Positions 51,642-61,684 of a stretch of 64,000 bases of DNA are shown here, in pieces. Source of the DNA: Verrucomicrobia bacterium Tous-C9LFEB (GTDB lineage Bacteria; Verrucomicrobiota; Verrucomicrobiia; Methylacidiphilales; UBA1321); the NCBI GenBank assembly GCA_002304345.1, contig NEUU01000005.1:101933-165932 (forward strand). Direction: 5' to 3'. The notes under the pieces were generated by a model, which did no database searches, was not told the origin of the DNA, and was given only the letters and a program-made list of their open reading frames with translations. The first letter of the stretch is position 1. Every line of letters starts with the position of its first letter. The translations under genes and the position numbers were made by a program.

Positions 51642-52814
51642 TTAACAATCGAGCAGGTAATTGCCTGCCGCGCCGCGATAACGGCGCACTTTCTTGCGGA
51701 AGGTGGATTGGCGGATGAGCTGTTGCAGCAACCGCTCGTATTCGGCGGCCTTGATGGGAAGCGTGATGGCCTTGTCCTTGAAGGAAGCCAGCAGCATCGC
51801 GTTGATCAACTCCACGGAATGAATGCCCTCGACGCCCGGCGCGAGCAATTTTTCGCCGTGCAGAATCGCGTTCGTGAAATTCTTCAGGATGCCCGTGTGT
51901 TGCTCGCCGCGGTCGCGAATCGGGATTTCGATCTTCCACGTGGCGGGGACTTGGTACGCTTCATTCGTCGTACGGCTGTAGCGCGACGTCGGGATTTCAT
52001 TGCGCCAGAAAGTCAGGTGACCATTCTCCAGTGTGAGCCGTCCACGATCGCCCGCCACTTCGAGGCGATTCACGCCGGGCGCTTCGCCCGTGGAAGTAAT
52101 CAAGGAAGCCGTGGTGCCATTGGCATATTCCCACGTTGCCGTCACTTCGTCTTCCACTTCGATGTCGTGGTAACGGCCGATATGGCAGACCGCGCGGATC
52201 TTTTGCGGCATGCCGAAAATCCACTGGTACAGATCAATGTTGTGCACGCACTGATTGATCAGCACGCCGCCGCCTTCGCCCTTCCACGTCGCGCGCCAGC
52301 CGCCGGAATTGTAATAGGCCTGCGAGCGGAACCAATCGGTGATCGTCCACTGGATGCGTTGGATCGCGCCCAATTCACCCTTTTGCACCAACTCGCGGAT
52401 CTTTTGGTAATGCGGGTCCGTGCGCTGGTTGAACATCGCGGCGAAGACGAGTTTCTTGTTCGTGTACGCGGCGATCAGCTTTTGCGCGTCCGCCTTGTGC
52501 ACCGAAATCGGCTTCTCCATCAGGACATGCAGTCCCGCCTTGAACGCCGCAATGCCAATCGGCGTGTGCGAGTAATGAGGCGTTGCGACCAGCAGCGCAT
52601 CAATCGCGCCGGAGCGGATCAGCTCCCGGTAATCGGTGAAGGTCTGCAGTGTGGTGTACGGCTTCAGGCGTGGCGCATCGACGTCGCAGACCGCGGTGAG
52701 CTGGCAGCCGGAGATTTTCCCGTCGAGAACCGTTTGGGCGTGGTGACGACCCATATTGCCCAGGCCCGCGATGCCGAGGCGAACGACTGACAATTTGGAC
52801 GATGACTTTTTCAT
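51642..52814 (-). CDS. Gfo/Idh/MocA-family oxidoreductase, copy 1
   Basis: The 390-residue NAD(P)-dependent dehydrogenase begins with the nucleotide-binding Rossmann motif LGIAGLGNMGRHHAQ and has the catalytic lysine motif EKPISVHKAD and the GGGVLINQCVHNIDLYQW histidine region. Members oxidise sugars, inositols or their derivatives. It is a tandem paralog of the next gene, sharing HKADxxKLIAAY and other long blocks. The ATG at 52814 is preferred because MKKSSS aligns with MKKSAS of the paralog; an ATG five codons upstream is an alternative. The isomerase gene follows after 21 bases. The substrate is unknown. Confidence 0.9.
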   Translation of the reverse strand: MKKSSSKLSVVRLGIAGLGNMGRHHAQTVLDGKISGCQLTAVCDVDAPRLKPYTTLQTFTDYRELIRSGAIDALLVATPHYSHTPIGIAAFKAGLHVLMEKPISVHKADAQKLIAAYTNKKLVFAAMFNQRTDPHYQKIRELVQKGELGAIQRIQWTITDWFRSQAYYNSGGWRATWKGEGGGVLINQCVHNIDLYQWIFGMPQKIRAVCHIGRYHDIEVEDEVTATWEYANGTTASLITSTGEAPGVNRLEVAGDRGRLTLENGHLTFWRNEIPTSRYSRTTNEAYQVPATWKIEIPIRDRGEQHTGILKNFTNAILHGEKLLAPGVEGIHSVELINAMLLASFKDKAITLPIKAAEYERLLQQLIRQSTFRKKVRRYRGAAGNYLLDC

Positions 52815-52892
52815 GAGAGGCGAAACCATGGTTCCACCCTAGAAGATGGAACCAAAATCGCGATTCATAAAACTAACGGTAATCCGGTGGGA

Positions 52893-54065
52893 CTATTTGA
52901 AGGACTTGCTGAAATCGGTCACCGTCGCGGTCTTGACGACTTTCTTTTTGCGCGGCTTCGACGTCGCGACCAACTTCTTCAGCATCTTCTCGAACTTCGC
53001 ACCGGGCAGCGGCACATCGACCGTTTCTCCCAGCAGGGAGGACATCAGGATGGCGTTGCCGAGCTCGACTGAGTGAATGCCTTCCGGCGCGGGCGAGAGC
53101 AATTTTTCGCCAGTGAGAATGGCGTTTGTGACATTCTTCAGGATACCGATGTGCTGCTCGCCTTTTTGCGCGACCGGAATTTCCACATTCCACGACTCCG
53201 GGCGACCGAAGCTTTCCGTGGTCGTATTGCTGAATTCGCTCATCGGAATTTCATTGCGCGTGTAGTGCAGCTTGCCGCCTTCCATCACCAGCTTGCCCTG
53301 TTCGCCGGTGATCTCCAGTCGGTTCGTGCCGGGCGCTTCGCCCGTGGAGGTGATGAAAACGCCGGTCGCGCCGCTCTTGTATTCAAAGTAGGCGGTCACG
53401 TTGTCCTCGACCTCGATGTCGTGGTAACGGCCCAGCTGGCAGAAGCCGCGCACCTTGTCCGGCATGCCGAAGATCCATTGATAGAGATCGAGATTGTGCG
53501 GGCATTGATTCAGCAACACGCCGCCGCCTTCGCCGCCCCACGTGGCGCGCCAGCCGCCGGAGGAGTAGTAGGCCTGCGTGCGGAACCAGTCGGTGATGAT
53601 CCAGTTCACACGTTGAATTTTTCCGAGTTCGCCACCTCGCACGAGCTCGCGGATTTTCTGATAAATGCTGTCCGTGCGCTGATTGAACATCGCCGCAAAG
53701 ATCTGCTTCTTGCCCTTCGGCTTGTAGGCCGCGATCAGCCGTTCGCAATCCGCCTTGTGCACCGAGATCGGTTTTTCCACGATGACATGCAGGCCGGATT
53801 TCAGCGCGGCAATGCCGATGGTGGTGTGATCGTAGTGCGGCGTCGCGATCAGCACCGCGTCGATCAGGTCGGACTTCAGGAGTTGCTTGTAGTCCGTGAA
53901 GTGCGCGTAGCCCGGGTATTGATCGAGCTTCGATTGTTTCAGATCGCAAACAGCGGTCAGTTCCAGATTCGGAATCTTGCCAGCCTTGATCCACGAGATG
54001 TGGGAGCTGCCCATATTGCCGAGGCCGATGATGCCGAGGCGGACGACGGAAGCGGATTTTTTCAT
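52893..54065 (-). CDS. Gfo/Idh/MocA-family oxidoreductase, copy 2
   Basis: This 390-residue paralog of the neighbouring gene has LGIIGLGNMGSSHISW, EKPISVHKADCERLIAAY and GGGVLLNQCPHNLDLYQW, indicating the same fold and probably a related substrate, with divergence in the active-site regions. Local duplication followed by specialisation is likely. It lies 78 bases upstream of copy 1 and 25 bases downstream of copy 3 on the minus strand. The C-terminus is very basic (KPRKKKVVKT). The operon is likely read from the divergent promoter beside the LacI gene, where an operator sits. Confidence 0.9.
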   Translation of the reverse strand: MKKSASVVRLGIIGLGNMGSSHISWIKAGKIPNLELTAVCDLKQSKLDQYPGYAHFTDYKQLLKSDLIDAVLIATPHYDHTTIGIAALKSGLHVIVEKPISVHKADCERLIAAYKPKGKKQIFAAMFNQRTDSIYQKIRELVRGGELGKIQRVNWIITDWFRTQAYYSSGGWRATWGGEGGGVLLNQCPHNLDLYQWIFGMPDKVRGFCQLGRYHDIEVEDNVTAYFEYKSGATGVFITSTGEAPGTNRLEITGEQGKLVMEGGKLHYTRNEIPMSEFSNTTTESFGRPESWNVEIPVAQKGEQHIGILKNVTNAILTGEKLLSPAPEGIHSVELGNAILMSSLLGETVDVPLPGAKFEKMLKKLVATSKPRKKKVVKTATVTDFSKSFK

Positions 54066-54090
54066 ATAGAGAAAGGGGAGAGGAGGGGGA

Positions 54091-55176
54091 TTATTTTTGC
54101 GCCGCGCGGAAGGCGTCGGCCTTTTGTTGGGCGATCATGGCGAGCTCTGTTGCCTTGAACGCGTGAACCTGCGTCATCGCCTTCTCCGTGCGATTCAGGC
54201 AATCGAGAATCAACTGACCGAAATAGGGGAAGCCGACCTTGCCCTTGCAATCGATCATCTGCTCTTTTTCATTATTCGTCACAAAGACGAGATCGCCGCC
54301 GGTCTCGCGTCCGAGATCGAGATACTTGCGGACCTCGATGAAACCGTCCGTACCCAGCACGAAAAGACGTCCATCGCCCCAACCGCGCAAGCCATCCGGA
54401 GTGAACCAGTCGAGCCGGCAATAATAGGACGCGCCCGTATCGGCCAGCAGGCTGGCTTCGCCGAAATCCTCAAAGCCCGGCTTGTCCGCGTTGGCGAAAT
54501 TATCCACCCGCGCGAAATTCACCGAAGCGTCCTTCGCTCCCGTGTAGGCGAGGAATTGCTCGAATTGATGCGAACCGATGTCGGTAAGAATACCGCCGTA
54601 TTTCGCCTTGTCGAAAAACCAGTCGGGGCGGCTCGCCTTGCTCAGTTTATGCGGCGCCAGATTGATCACCTGCAGCACGCGACCGATCGCTCCCTGCTGG
54701 ATGAGTTCGCCCGCGTACCAGGCCGATTCCACATGCAGCCGCTCGCTGTAATAGACCATGTACTTGCGGCCCGTCGCGGCCACGACTTTACGCGCTTCCG
54801 CGAGTTGTTCGAGAGTGGTGAAGGGACTCTTGTCCGTGAAGTAATCCTTGCCCGCCTTCATGACGCGACAGCCGATGTCGCCGCGTTCCGAGGGAATCGC
54901 CGCCGCCGCGACGAGTTGAATTTTCTGATCCTCGAGAATCTTCTCGAAGGAATCGACTGCCTTGGCCTGCGGATAGTGCGCGAGAAAATCCGCGACCCGT
55001 TTGGGGTCACGATCGTAGACATACTTGAGGACACCGCCGGCTTCGATCAGACCGTTGCATTGTCCGAAAATATGGCCATGATCGAGGTAGGCGGCCGCGA
55101 AGATGAATTCGCCGGGTTTGACCACCGGCTGAGGCCGGCCGGAGGGAGCGTAGTTGAAACCTTCTTTGGATGACAT
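54091..55176 (-). CDS. Gfo/Idh/MocA-family oxidoreductase, copy 3
   Basis: This 361-residue relative has a different N-terminal arrangement from copies 1 and 2 (KPGEFIFAAAYLDHGHIFGQ instead of a plain GxGxxG start) and the lysine-bearing motif DKSPFTTLEQLAEARK. The C-terminal half has GGILTDIGSHQFEQFLAYTG, with the usual histidine. It is the first gene of the operon reading toward the isomerase gene. The start codon lies 78 bases from the divergent LacI gene start, with an operator-like site (55219-55233) between them. The reaction is unknown; a sugar or uronate derivative is suggested by the regulation. Confidence 0.87.
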   Translation of the reverse strand: MSSKEGFNYAPSGRPQPVVKPGEFIFAAAYLDHGHIFGQCNGLIEAGGVLKYVYDRDPKRVADFLAHYPQAKAVDSFEKILEDQKIQLVAAAAIPSERGDIGCRVMKAGKDYFTDKSPFTTLEQLAEARKVVAATGRKYMVYYSERLHVESAWYAGELIQQGAIGRVLQVINLAPHKLSKASRPDWFFDKAKYGGILTDIGSHQFEQFLAYTGAKDASVNFARVDNFANADKPGFEDFGEASLLADTGASYYCRLDWFTPDGLRGWGDGRLFVLGTDGFIEVRKYLDLGRETGGDLVFVTNNEKEQMIDCKGKVGFPYFGQLILDCLNRTEKAMTQVHAFKATELAMIAQQKADAFRAAQK

Positions 55177-55218
55177 AGAATGGGCTTGAGTTAAGAAAAA
55201 AATCGGAATAACTTGATA

Positions 55219-55233
55219 CCAACACGTGTTAGC
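55219..55233. promoter_or_regulatory. LacI-type operator between divergent genes
   Basis: ccaacacgtgttagc contains the perfect 10-bp palindrome aacacgtgtt. Its half-sites match the 16-bp sites before uxaE and uxaC. It lies between the Gfo/Idh operon start (55176) and the LacI gene start (55255), the position expected for autoregulation and control of the operon. Confidence 0.7.
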
Positions 55234-55254
55234 TCAATAATCTCTCCGCGTCAA

Positions 55255-56283
55255 ATGAAATCCCCCGTCCGCTCCACCAGTGAACTCGCCGCCGCCCTCG
55301 GCATCTCCCGTTGGACGGTTTCCCGCGCGCTCAACGGTCATCCCGGCATCAGCCCGGAAACGACCAAGCGCATTCGTGAAGCGGCGCGACGACACGGTTT
55401 TGCTCCCAGTGTTCTAGGACGCGGCTTGCGCACGGGCAAGACGACCATCATCGGCGTCTGTCTACCCGACCTCGTTGATTATTTTCTCACGAGCAAAATC
55501 TCGCGGCTGCAGGACGCGATCGAATCGCGCGGCTTCCATCCCGTCATGCAGATGACGAATGGCTCCGAGGAGCGCGAGGAAGCGGCACTGGCCAATTTCG
55601 CCGCGATGCATTGCGCTGGCGTGATTTCGATTGCTTCCAAATTAAAGCCGACGAACCCCGGCTTGCGCGGACTCGATTCGTCCAGCATTTCCGTCGTCAA
55701 AATCGATCCGCTGCATCCTGACCACATTCGCGTCGTGGCCAGCAACCGCGTGCTGGCGATGCAGGAAGCCCTTACCCATTTGCATGAACTCGGCCATCGC
55801 CGCATCGTCGCGTTGGGAATCCGTCCCGACACCGCCTACGGCCAGCAACGTGTCGTGGGTTTGCAGACCGCCTGCCAAAAGCTGGGCTGGAAATGGAAAC
55901 GCGACGTGCAGCTTCTGAACGCCTCGGCCATCGCCGACGATTTCGATGCGGGCGCGGCTCTGGCCAAGGAATATCTCGAACAGCCCACACCACGCGCGCG
56001 TGCCATTGTGGCGATCAACGATCGCGTGGCGCTCGGTGCCATGCGGGTGCTGCAGGCCCATGGCCTCAAGGTGCCGAAGGATGTTTCGATTATTGGCTAC
56101 GACAACGCCGATTTTTCGCCCTATGCCGCGCCGTCGCTGACCTCCATTGATCCGCAGGTATCGGAATTGATCGATGCCGCCGTGGCTTTGTTGCTCGATG
56201 AGAGCGGTCGCAAGAAAGCGCCGTCGACAACGCCCACGTTGATCCCGACCCGGCTCGTGGTGCGGGACTCTACTGGCGTGTAG
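55255..56283 (+). CDS. LacI-family transcriptional regulator
   Basis: The 342-residue repressor has an N-terminal helix-turn-helix (TSELAAALGISRWTVSRALN), a hinge region and a periplasmic-binding-protein-like sensor (TTIIGVCLPDLVDYFLTSK, then GHRRIVALGIRPD and VSIIGYDNADFSPYAAPSLT). The ligand is probably a uronate or related sugar. It is divergent from the Gfo/Idh/MocA operon and 115 bases upstream of uxaC's 3' end. Operator-like sites of the same family lie at its own promoter, at uxaE and at uxaC, which suggests a regulon for uronate breakdown. The ATG at 55255 is chosen because the helix-turn-helix begins soon after; a longer frame is open from 55213. Confidence 0.9.
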   Translation: MKSPVRSTSELAAALGISRWTVSRALNGHPGISPETTKRIREAARRHGFAPSVLGRGLRTGKTTIIGVCLPDLVDYFLTSKISRLQDAIESRGFHPVMQMTNGSEEREEAALANFAAMHCAGVISIASKLKPTNPGLRGLDSSSISVVKIDPLHPDHIRVVASNRVLAMQEALTHLHELGHRRIVALGIRPDTAYGQQRVVGLQTACQKLGWKWKRDVQLLNASAIADDFDAGAALAKEYLEQPTPRARAIVAINDRVALGAMRVLQAHGLKVPKDVSIIGYDNADFSPYAAPSLTSIDPQVSELIDAAVALLLDESGRKKAPSTTPTLIPTRLVVRDSTGV

Positions 56284-56299
56284 CAGATATCAAAGCTGA

Positions 56300-56345
56300 T
56301 GGAGTGGAGCTTGTCGAAGGATCGGTCGAGAAGGTTTTAGATGTG
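56300..56345 (+). repeat. Single arm of the tcgaaggatcgg repeat
   Basis: agtggagcttgtcgaaggat then cggtcgagaaggttttagat resembles the right arm and flank at 13186-13225. Only one arm is present, after the LacI gene. It indicates a truncated copy between convergent genes. Confidence 0.55.
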
Positions 56346-56397
56346 GAAATACAGGCGATGGCATCATAAATAATGCCACCGTATTCGGGCGTGTCGC

Positions 56398-57822
<1,425 letters not shown>

Positions 57823-57870
57823 CGCTTGATTCAAGGGTAGGGGATGGGGCTGGAATCGCAATCAAAAAAT

Positions 57871-57886
57871 CACACACGTGTTAGGC
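57871..57886. promoter_or_regulatory. LacI-type operator upstream of uxaC
   Basis: cacacacgtgttaggc is the exact reverse complement of the 16-bp site before uxaE. It lies 49 bases upstream of the uxaC ATG, within the range for a promoter-overlapping operator. Confidence 0.7.
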
Positions 57887-57940
57887 GATGCTGAGGCAAT
57901 ATAAAGGATCGTGCGCAGATTGAGAATCCTTATGCATTCG

Positions 57941-58029
57941 TCCGGGGTCAACGACCCCGGCTACAACGCTACCGCGACAGGTGGACTTCTCGATAGAACT
58001 CCGGTGTAGCCGGGGTCGCTGACCCCGGA
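57941..58029. repeat. Inverted repeat with 25-bp arms, each itself a hairpin
   Basis: The arms 57941-57965 and 58005-58029 match at 24 of 25 positions; each contains ccggggtc...gaccccgg hairpins and ends in gctaca/tgtagc. Shorter relatives of the tgtagccg word are at 11.87 and 42.41 kb. With the following repeat it fills the 57823-58203 space, which has no gene besides the uxaC promoter region. Confidence 0.7.
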
Positions 58030-58070
58030 GGGCGAAAGGGACGGGTTAAGCCGTGTGAAGATCGTTTTGA

Positions 58071-58128
58071 ACCGCCCCTTCCACCCGATTCTTCGCTTCA
58101 CTCAGAATGACAGAGTGTGAAAGCGAAG
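58071..58128 (-). repeat. gtcattctgag repeat, copy 2 (inverted)
   Basis: Read on the minus strand, this segment runs from ttcgctttcacactctgtca to gggtggaaggggcggt, nearly the same as 31462-31521. The two copies lie 27 kb apart in opposite orientations, and each is near a CCAGCGTGACGCTGG hairpin. Confidence 0.7.
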
Positions 58129-58158
58129 GTCTTCAAGTGATCAGCGTCGCAAATCAGT

Positions 58159-58173
58159 CCAGCGTCACGCTGG
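58159..58173 (-). terminator. CCAGCGTGACGCTGG hairpin after phosphoesterase gene
   Basis: Read on the minus strand this is the same 15-nt hairpin as behind ftsY and glmS, followed by gac. It lies about 30 bases beyond the stop codon of the 58.2-kb gene, in the same orientation relative to that gene. Confidence 0.45.
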
Positions 58174-58203
58174 GGGCGGATTCGAAGTGCGCGTCGCTGT
58201 CCG

Positions 58204-58926
58204 CTAAACCGCGTTGGCGAGTCGTTCCGCGAGGCGCGGGGGCAGGCCGGCGTTGATGATCTTGGCTTGCGCCTTGGCCAGGTCGTAGGGCAGGCGGCGC
58301 AGTTCGATCGTATTGGCGGTGGAGTCGTAGATGACGTAGGCGGCACGCCAGTCGCCATCGCGGGGTTGGCCGACGCTGCCGACATTGACGAAATACCGTT
58401 TATCCGGCAACAGCTCGATCTTCTTGTAGAAAAACTCGTGTACCTTGGTGTCGCGGATGAAGACATGCGGCACGTGCGTGTGGCCAAAGAAGCAGATATT
58501 GGTCTTTTGGTACTGGAAGCTGGTCTCGGCTTCGAGGCAGGAGAAGACGTAGCCCCAGCGGTTCGGCTGGTCGAGGGTGGAGTGGACCACCGTGAAGGAA
58601 TTCACCGGGCGGGTGAGGGGCAGGGCGCGCAGGAACTCCTTCTGCTCCTTGGTCAACTGGCTGCGGGAATACTTGATGGAGGCCAGGGCGAGGTCGTTGA
58701 AATGTTCGACTTCGCGCAGTTCGCTGGCTTCCTCGTCGTGGTTGCCCTTGACGATCGGGCAGCCGAGGGCACGAACGATCTCCAAGCACTCGCGCGGGTT
58801 GGCGTTGTAGCCCACCACGTCGCCAATACAGACAGTGTGTGTCACCGCCTGGGCTTGCATATCCTCGAGCACTGCTTCCAATGCCTCGAGGTTACTGTGA
58901 ATGTCCCCAAAAATTCCAAATCTCAT
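58204..58926 (-). CDS. YfcE/MJ0936-like metallophosphoesterase
   Basis: The 240-residue cytoplasmic protein has all the blocks of a small calcineurin-like phosphodiesterase: MRFGIFGDIHSNLEALEAVL, CIGDVVGYNANPREC, VKGNHDEEAS, VVHSTLDQP and FGHTHVPHVF, with NVGSVGQPRDGD near the end. This branch (YfcE/MJ0936) acts on small phosphodiesters, and the natural substrate is often unknown. The gene lies 35 bases downstream of the tetratricopeptide-like gene of the ABC exporter operon and may share its transcript. A conserved 15-nt hairpin follows the stop codon. Confidence 0.92.
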   Translation of the reverse strand: MRFGIFGDIHSNLEALEAVLEDMQAQAVTHTVCIGDVVGYNANPRECLEIVRALGCPIVKGNHDEEASELREVEHFNDLALASIKYSRSQLTKEQKEFLRALPLTRPVNSFTVVHSTLDQPNRWGYVFSCLEAETSFQYQKTNICFFGHTHVPHVFIRDTKVHEFFYKKIELLPDKRYFVNVGSVGQPRDGDWRAAYVIYDSTANTIELRRLPYDLAKAQAKIINAGLPPRLAERLANAV

Positions 58927-58961
58927 CTGCTAGGTTTTGTCACGGTATTGGAAGACTTGTA

Positions 58962-59738
58962 TTAAGGAAAGACTCTTTTTTCGCGCGGCACCTTTAGTTT
59001 CGCTTCTAATGCCCGGATTCGCTCTTCCACTTTATCATAGCCAAACTGGGGAACCTTGTGGTCCCGAGGCAAATACCAAAGGCGCTTGTATACTTCCAGG
59101 GCGGCCGCATCGTCGCCCGCTTTTTCCAGCATATAGCCCGGAAAACGCTCCAAAAAGACCGGGGCACCGGGCACGGCGGCGGCATGGGCATAGGCCTCGG
59201 CGGCGGCCCGGTAATCGTGCAGTTTTTGGTCGTTGAGGAGGCCGAGGGAACGCCAGATTTCGAAACTGTCGGGATTATTTTCAGCCCCGCGCTCGTAAAT
59301 CTTTTTTCCTTCGTTGATCCAGTAACGCTCTTCCTTGAGGCGGCGCAGCTCGTTTGGCTCGTCGCGGTTGTTACGGCGATCCACGCTGGCATTCCAGGCG
59401 AGGTGCCAGCCGCCGAGGTCCCAGAACGGGATAAAGCGCGGCTGCAGGGTGGTCGAAAGGTCGACCATGCTCTTCACCCGGAACCATTGTTTGTCCTGCC
59501 AGGAATTCGTCACCATGAGCCAGACAAAATCGGCCACGACCCCACGGAAGCCGGACAGCAGGCCGAGCATCATCCCCTGGCCAAGCTGATCGCGCAGGTC
59601 GCGGTTGATGGTGTAGCCATGGAACCGCAATTCGGCCTCGCGGCGTTCGATGCCTTGCTCCCAGCACACCTTGAGCGTGCCCCAGGCGGCGAGGATCAAC
59701 GCCAGCCAGATCGCGGTGCGGTGACGGTACCAATTCAT
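58962..59738 (-). CDS. Membrane-anchored TPR-like protein, unknown function
   Basis: The 258-residue product starts with a single transmembrane helix (TAIWLALILAAWGTLKVCW) and continues with an aromatic-rich region (GVVADFVWLMVTNSWQDKQW) and helical repeats such as NNPDSFEIWRSLGLLNDQKL and YRAAAEAYAHAAAVPGAPVF, which look like tetratricopeptide units. It follows two ABC exporter genes on the minus strand after an AT-rich inverted repeat and may be an accessory subunit of that system. No catalytic motif is present. The start at 59738 (MNWYRHRT) excludes 14 repeat-derived residues. Confidence 0.65.
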   Translation of the reverse strand: MNWYRHRTAIWLALILAAWGTLKVCWEQGIERREAELRFHGYTINRDLRDQLGQGMMLGLLSGFRGVVADFVWLMVTNSWQDKQWFRVKSMVDLSTTLQPRFIPFWDLGGWHLAWNASVDRRNNRDEPNELRRLKEERYWINEGKKIYERGAENNPDSFEIWRSLGLLNDQKLHDYRAAAEAYAHAAAVPGAPVFLERFPGYMLEKAGDDAAALEVYKRLWYLPRDHKVPQFGYDKVEERIRALEAKLKVPREKRVFP

Positions 59739-59746
59739 AGGGGGGA

Positions 59747-59849
59747 AGTTTTCAGTTCGAAGTTTTCGGTTTTCAGTCATCCAGTTTTCACAAGGCGCAT
59801 TGGAGTGGTGGCCGAACCCACTGAAAACCTCGAACTGAAAACTGAAAAC
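59747..59849. repeat. Imperfect inverted repeat of ttttcagttcgaagtttt words
   Basis: The arms at 59747-59777 and 59820-59849 consist of alternating ttcagttcgaagtttt and ttttcagt words that pair with each other imperfectly. The word gaaaacctcgaac also occurs upstream of ribH at 9.8 kb. It lies between the ABC permease gene and the TPR-like gene. Confidence 0.6.
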
Positions 59850-59860
59850 GCCGTTTCATC

Positions 59861-60742
59861 TTAAAGTTCCCGTTCGTTGAAAATCAGGATGGCAACCGAC
59901 ATCAGGATCAGCAGGAAGATTCCCGTATAGGAAAGCACGTTGAGCGTGTGACTCCACGGGACAGCGCTTCCGGCGATGATCTCGTCGATCACGTTGTAAA
60001 TATTCATGTCCGGCACGAGGAAGGACAGAACGCCGAGGAAGATCTTGGCGGCGAAATTCACCTCGCTGCCGCCGGTGAGCCACGCGGCTCGCGCCACACT
60101 TTCCAGATGGCCGATGATGTAGACCATGAAGGTCGTGGCGACGGTGAAAATAGCCGAGGTCGCGAAAGTGGAAATCAGCAGGGCCAGCCCGGCCACCACG
60201 GCCAGCTTCGCATAGGTCAGCAGGATGGCCTGGATCAGGCGCGGATCGCGTGCTTCTTTGTGGATCTGCTTGATGTTCTCATTCGCCATCGCCTGCATTT
60301 CCGCATTGGTGCCTTGCGCGTCGCGCAGCTCGGCGTTGATCATGAGCCGTTCCTTCGTCAGGATGACGCCGACGAATACAATCGACATCAGCAGCATTGT
60401 CGTCGCGAGCAGCGCCAGCATGCCGCAATATTTACCGATCAGGAATTCACTGCGGCGCACCGGCTTGGCGAGGATCGTGTAGATCGTCCGGTTCTCGATT
60501 TCATTCGGCAACAACTGCGCCGTGCCCATCAGGGCAATCAGCAGACCGAAAACGGACATCGCGCCGATGGAGAAATCCTTCAGGAACTTGAACTGCTCCG
60601 CCAGCGTGAAGTTCGCGAAGAGAAATCCGCTTACGATGGCGATCACGCCAAAGAGCAGCAGGATGTTGAGCACCTTCTGGCGGAGCGCTTCCGTCAGCGT
60701 GTTGCGCGCGATGGCGCGAATGCGAAAGAGGCTTTCAAACAT
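59861..60742 (-). CDS. ABC-2-type exporter permease
   Basis: The 293-residue inner-membrane protein has six predicted helices, with a hydrophobic first segment (VLNILLLFGVIAIVSGFLF), the ENRTIYTILAKPVRRSEFLIG region typical of ABC-2 permeases between helices 2 and 3, and a last helix VLSYTGIFLLILMSVAILIF. It has a charged central extracytoplasmic loop rich in Glu and Lys. It follows the ATPase gene by 15 bases on the same strand, so they make one exporter. The cargo is unknown; related systems move lipids, polysaccharides or antibiotics. Confidence 0.88.
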   Translation of the reverse strand: MFESLFRIRAIARNTLTEALRQKVLNILLLFGVIAIVSGFLFANFTLAEQFKFLKDFSIGAMSVFGLLIALMGTAQLLPNEIENRTIYTILAKPVRRSEFLIGKYCGMLALLATTMLLMSIVFVGVILTKERLMINAELRDAQGTNAEMQAMANENIKQIHKEARDPRLIQAILLTYAKLAVVAGLALLISTFATSAIFTVATTFMVYIIGHLESVARAAWLTGGSEVNFAAKIFLGVLSFLVPDMNIYNVIDEIIAGSAVPWSHTLNVLSYTGIFLLILMSVAILIFNEREL

Positions 60743-60757
60743 AGGACGTTTTTTTCG

Positions 60758-61669
60758 TTAGCGTTCGTTGGTCGGTTTGGCGACGCCCGGTTGTTGCGCC
60801 GCGCGCTCGTACTCGACGGTCTTGAGGAAGAGTTGTTCCAGCGAAAGCTTGGGGCTCGAGACGGAGACGTTGCGGCCTCCGCGTTGTTCGATGAGCTTGC
60901 GCACTTCCTCTTGCGCGGCGGGCGACAGATCCTGCGCGATGAACTGGGTGCGGTCCTGCACGGTCAGCAGCTCATCGAGCGAGCCTTCCACCATCTTTTT
61001 GCCCAGGCTCATGATCGCCACGCGGTCGGCCACTTCCTGTACCTGCTCGAGCAGATGCGAGGAGAAAACGACGGTTTTGCCCATGTCGCGCAAGCGCACG
61101 ATCAGGTCGCGGATTTCGCGCGAGCCGATGGGATCGACGCCCGCGGTCGGTTCGTCGAGGAAAAGCAATTCCGGGTCATGAATCAACGCCTGCGCGAGGC
61201 CGATGCGCTGGAGCATGCCCTTCGAATAGGCCGAAAGTGGCCGGTCGCGACCGTTCTCGAGCCCCACCAATTTAATCAGTTCTTCGATTTTGTTGTCGAG
61301 CGCGATTCCCTGCATGCCGGCAAGGCCGCCGTAGAAGCGCAGCGTTTCGTCGCCATTCAGGAATTTGTAAAAGTAGGGATTCTCCGGCAGGAAACCCACC
61401 GTGCGGCGCGCTTCGATCGTATCGACCGGCTGGCCGAAGATCCATGCTTCGCCCTCGCTTGGTTTGATCAGCGACAGCAGCATCTTCAGCGTCGTGCTTT
61501 TGCCGGAGCCGTTGGGGCCCAGTAGGCCGAAGACTTCGCCCCGGCGCACAGTGAGGTTGAGCTGGTCGACCGCGACCAGCACCTTGCGCTTCCACGGCAG
61601 GGCGTAACGCTTGGTCAGACTGCGAATTTCGACGGCGAGGTCGGCCTTGGGAGAATCGGGAGTGCTCAT
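60758..61669 (-). CDS. ABC exporter ATP-binding protein
   Basis: The 303-residue ATPase pairs with the ABC-2 permease just downstream. It has Walker A LLGPNGSGKSTTLKMLL, the D-loop and Walker B LLFLDEPTAGVDPIGSREI, and the switch histidine in VVFSSHLLEQVQEVADR. The signature reads SAYSKGMLQRIGLAQAL, the Y-S-K-G-M variant common in ABC-2/CcmA-type ATPases rather than classical LSGGQ. The C-terminal region (residues 230-303) resembles a small regulatory extension. It starts 15 bases after acyP and is probably cotranscribed with it and the permease. Confidence 0.92.
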   Translation of the reverse strand: MSTPDSPKADLAVEIRSLTKRYALPWKRKVLVAVDQLNLTVRRGEVFGLLGPNGSGKSTTLKMLLSLIKPSEGEAWIFGQPVDTIEARRTVGFLPENPYFYKFLNGDETLRFYGGLAGMQGIALDNKIEELIKLVGLENGRDRPLSAYSKGMLQRIGLAQALIHDPELLFLDEPTAGVDPIGSREIRDLIVRLRDMGKTVVFSSHLLEQVQEVADRVAIMSLGKKMVEGSLDELLTVQDRTQFIAQDLSPAAQEEVRKLIEQRGGRNVSVSSPKLSLEQLFLKTVEYERAAQQPGVAKPTNER

Positions 61670-61684
61670 GGTTTTGGCAGATAG

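Noticed and set aside
50829..52790. A 653-codon open frame on the plus strand across the isomerase and oxidoreductase
   Set aside because: It runs through two well-defined minus-strand genes, has no start context or motif, and would begin inside the hairpin array.
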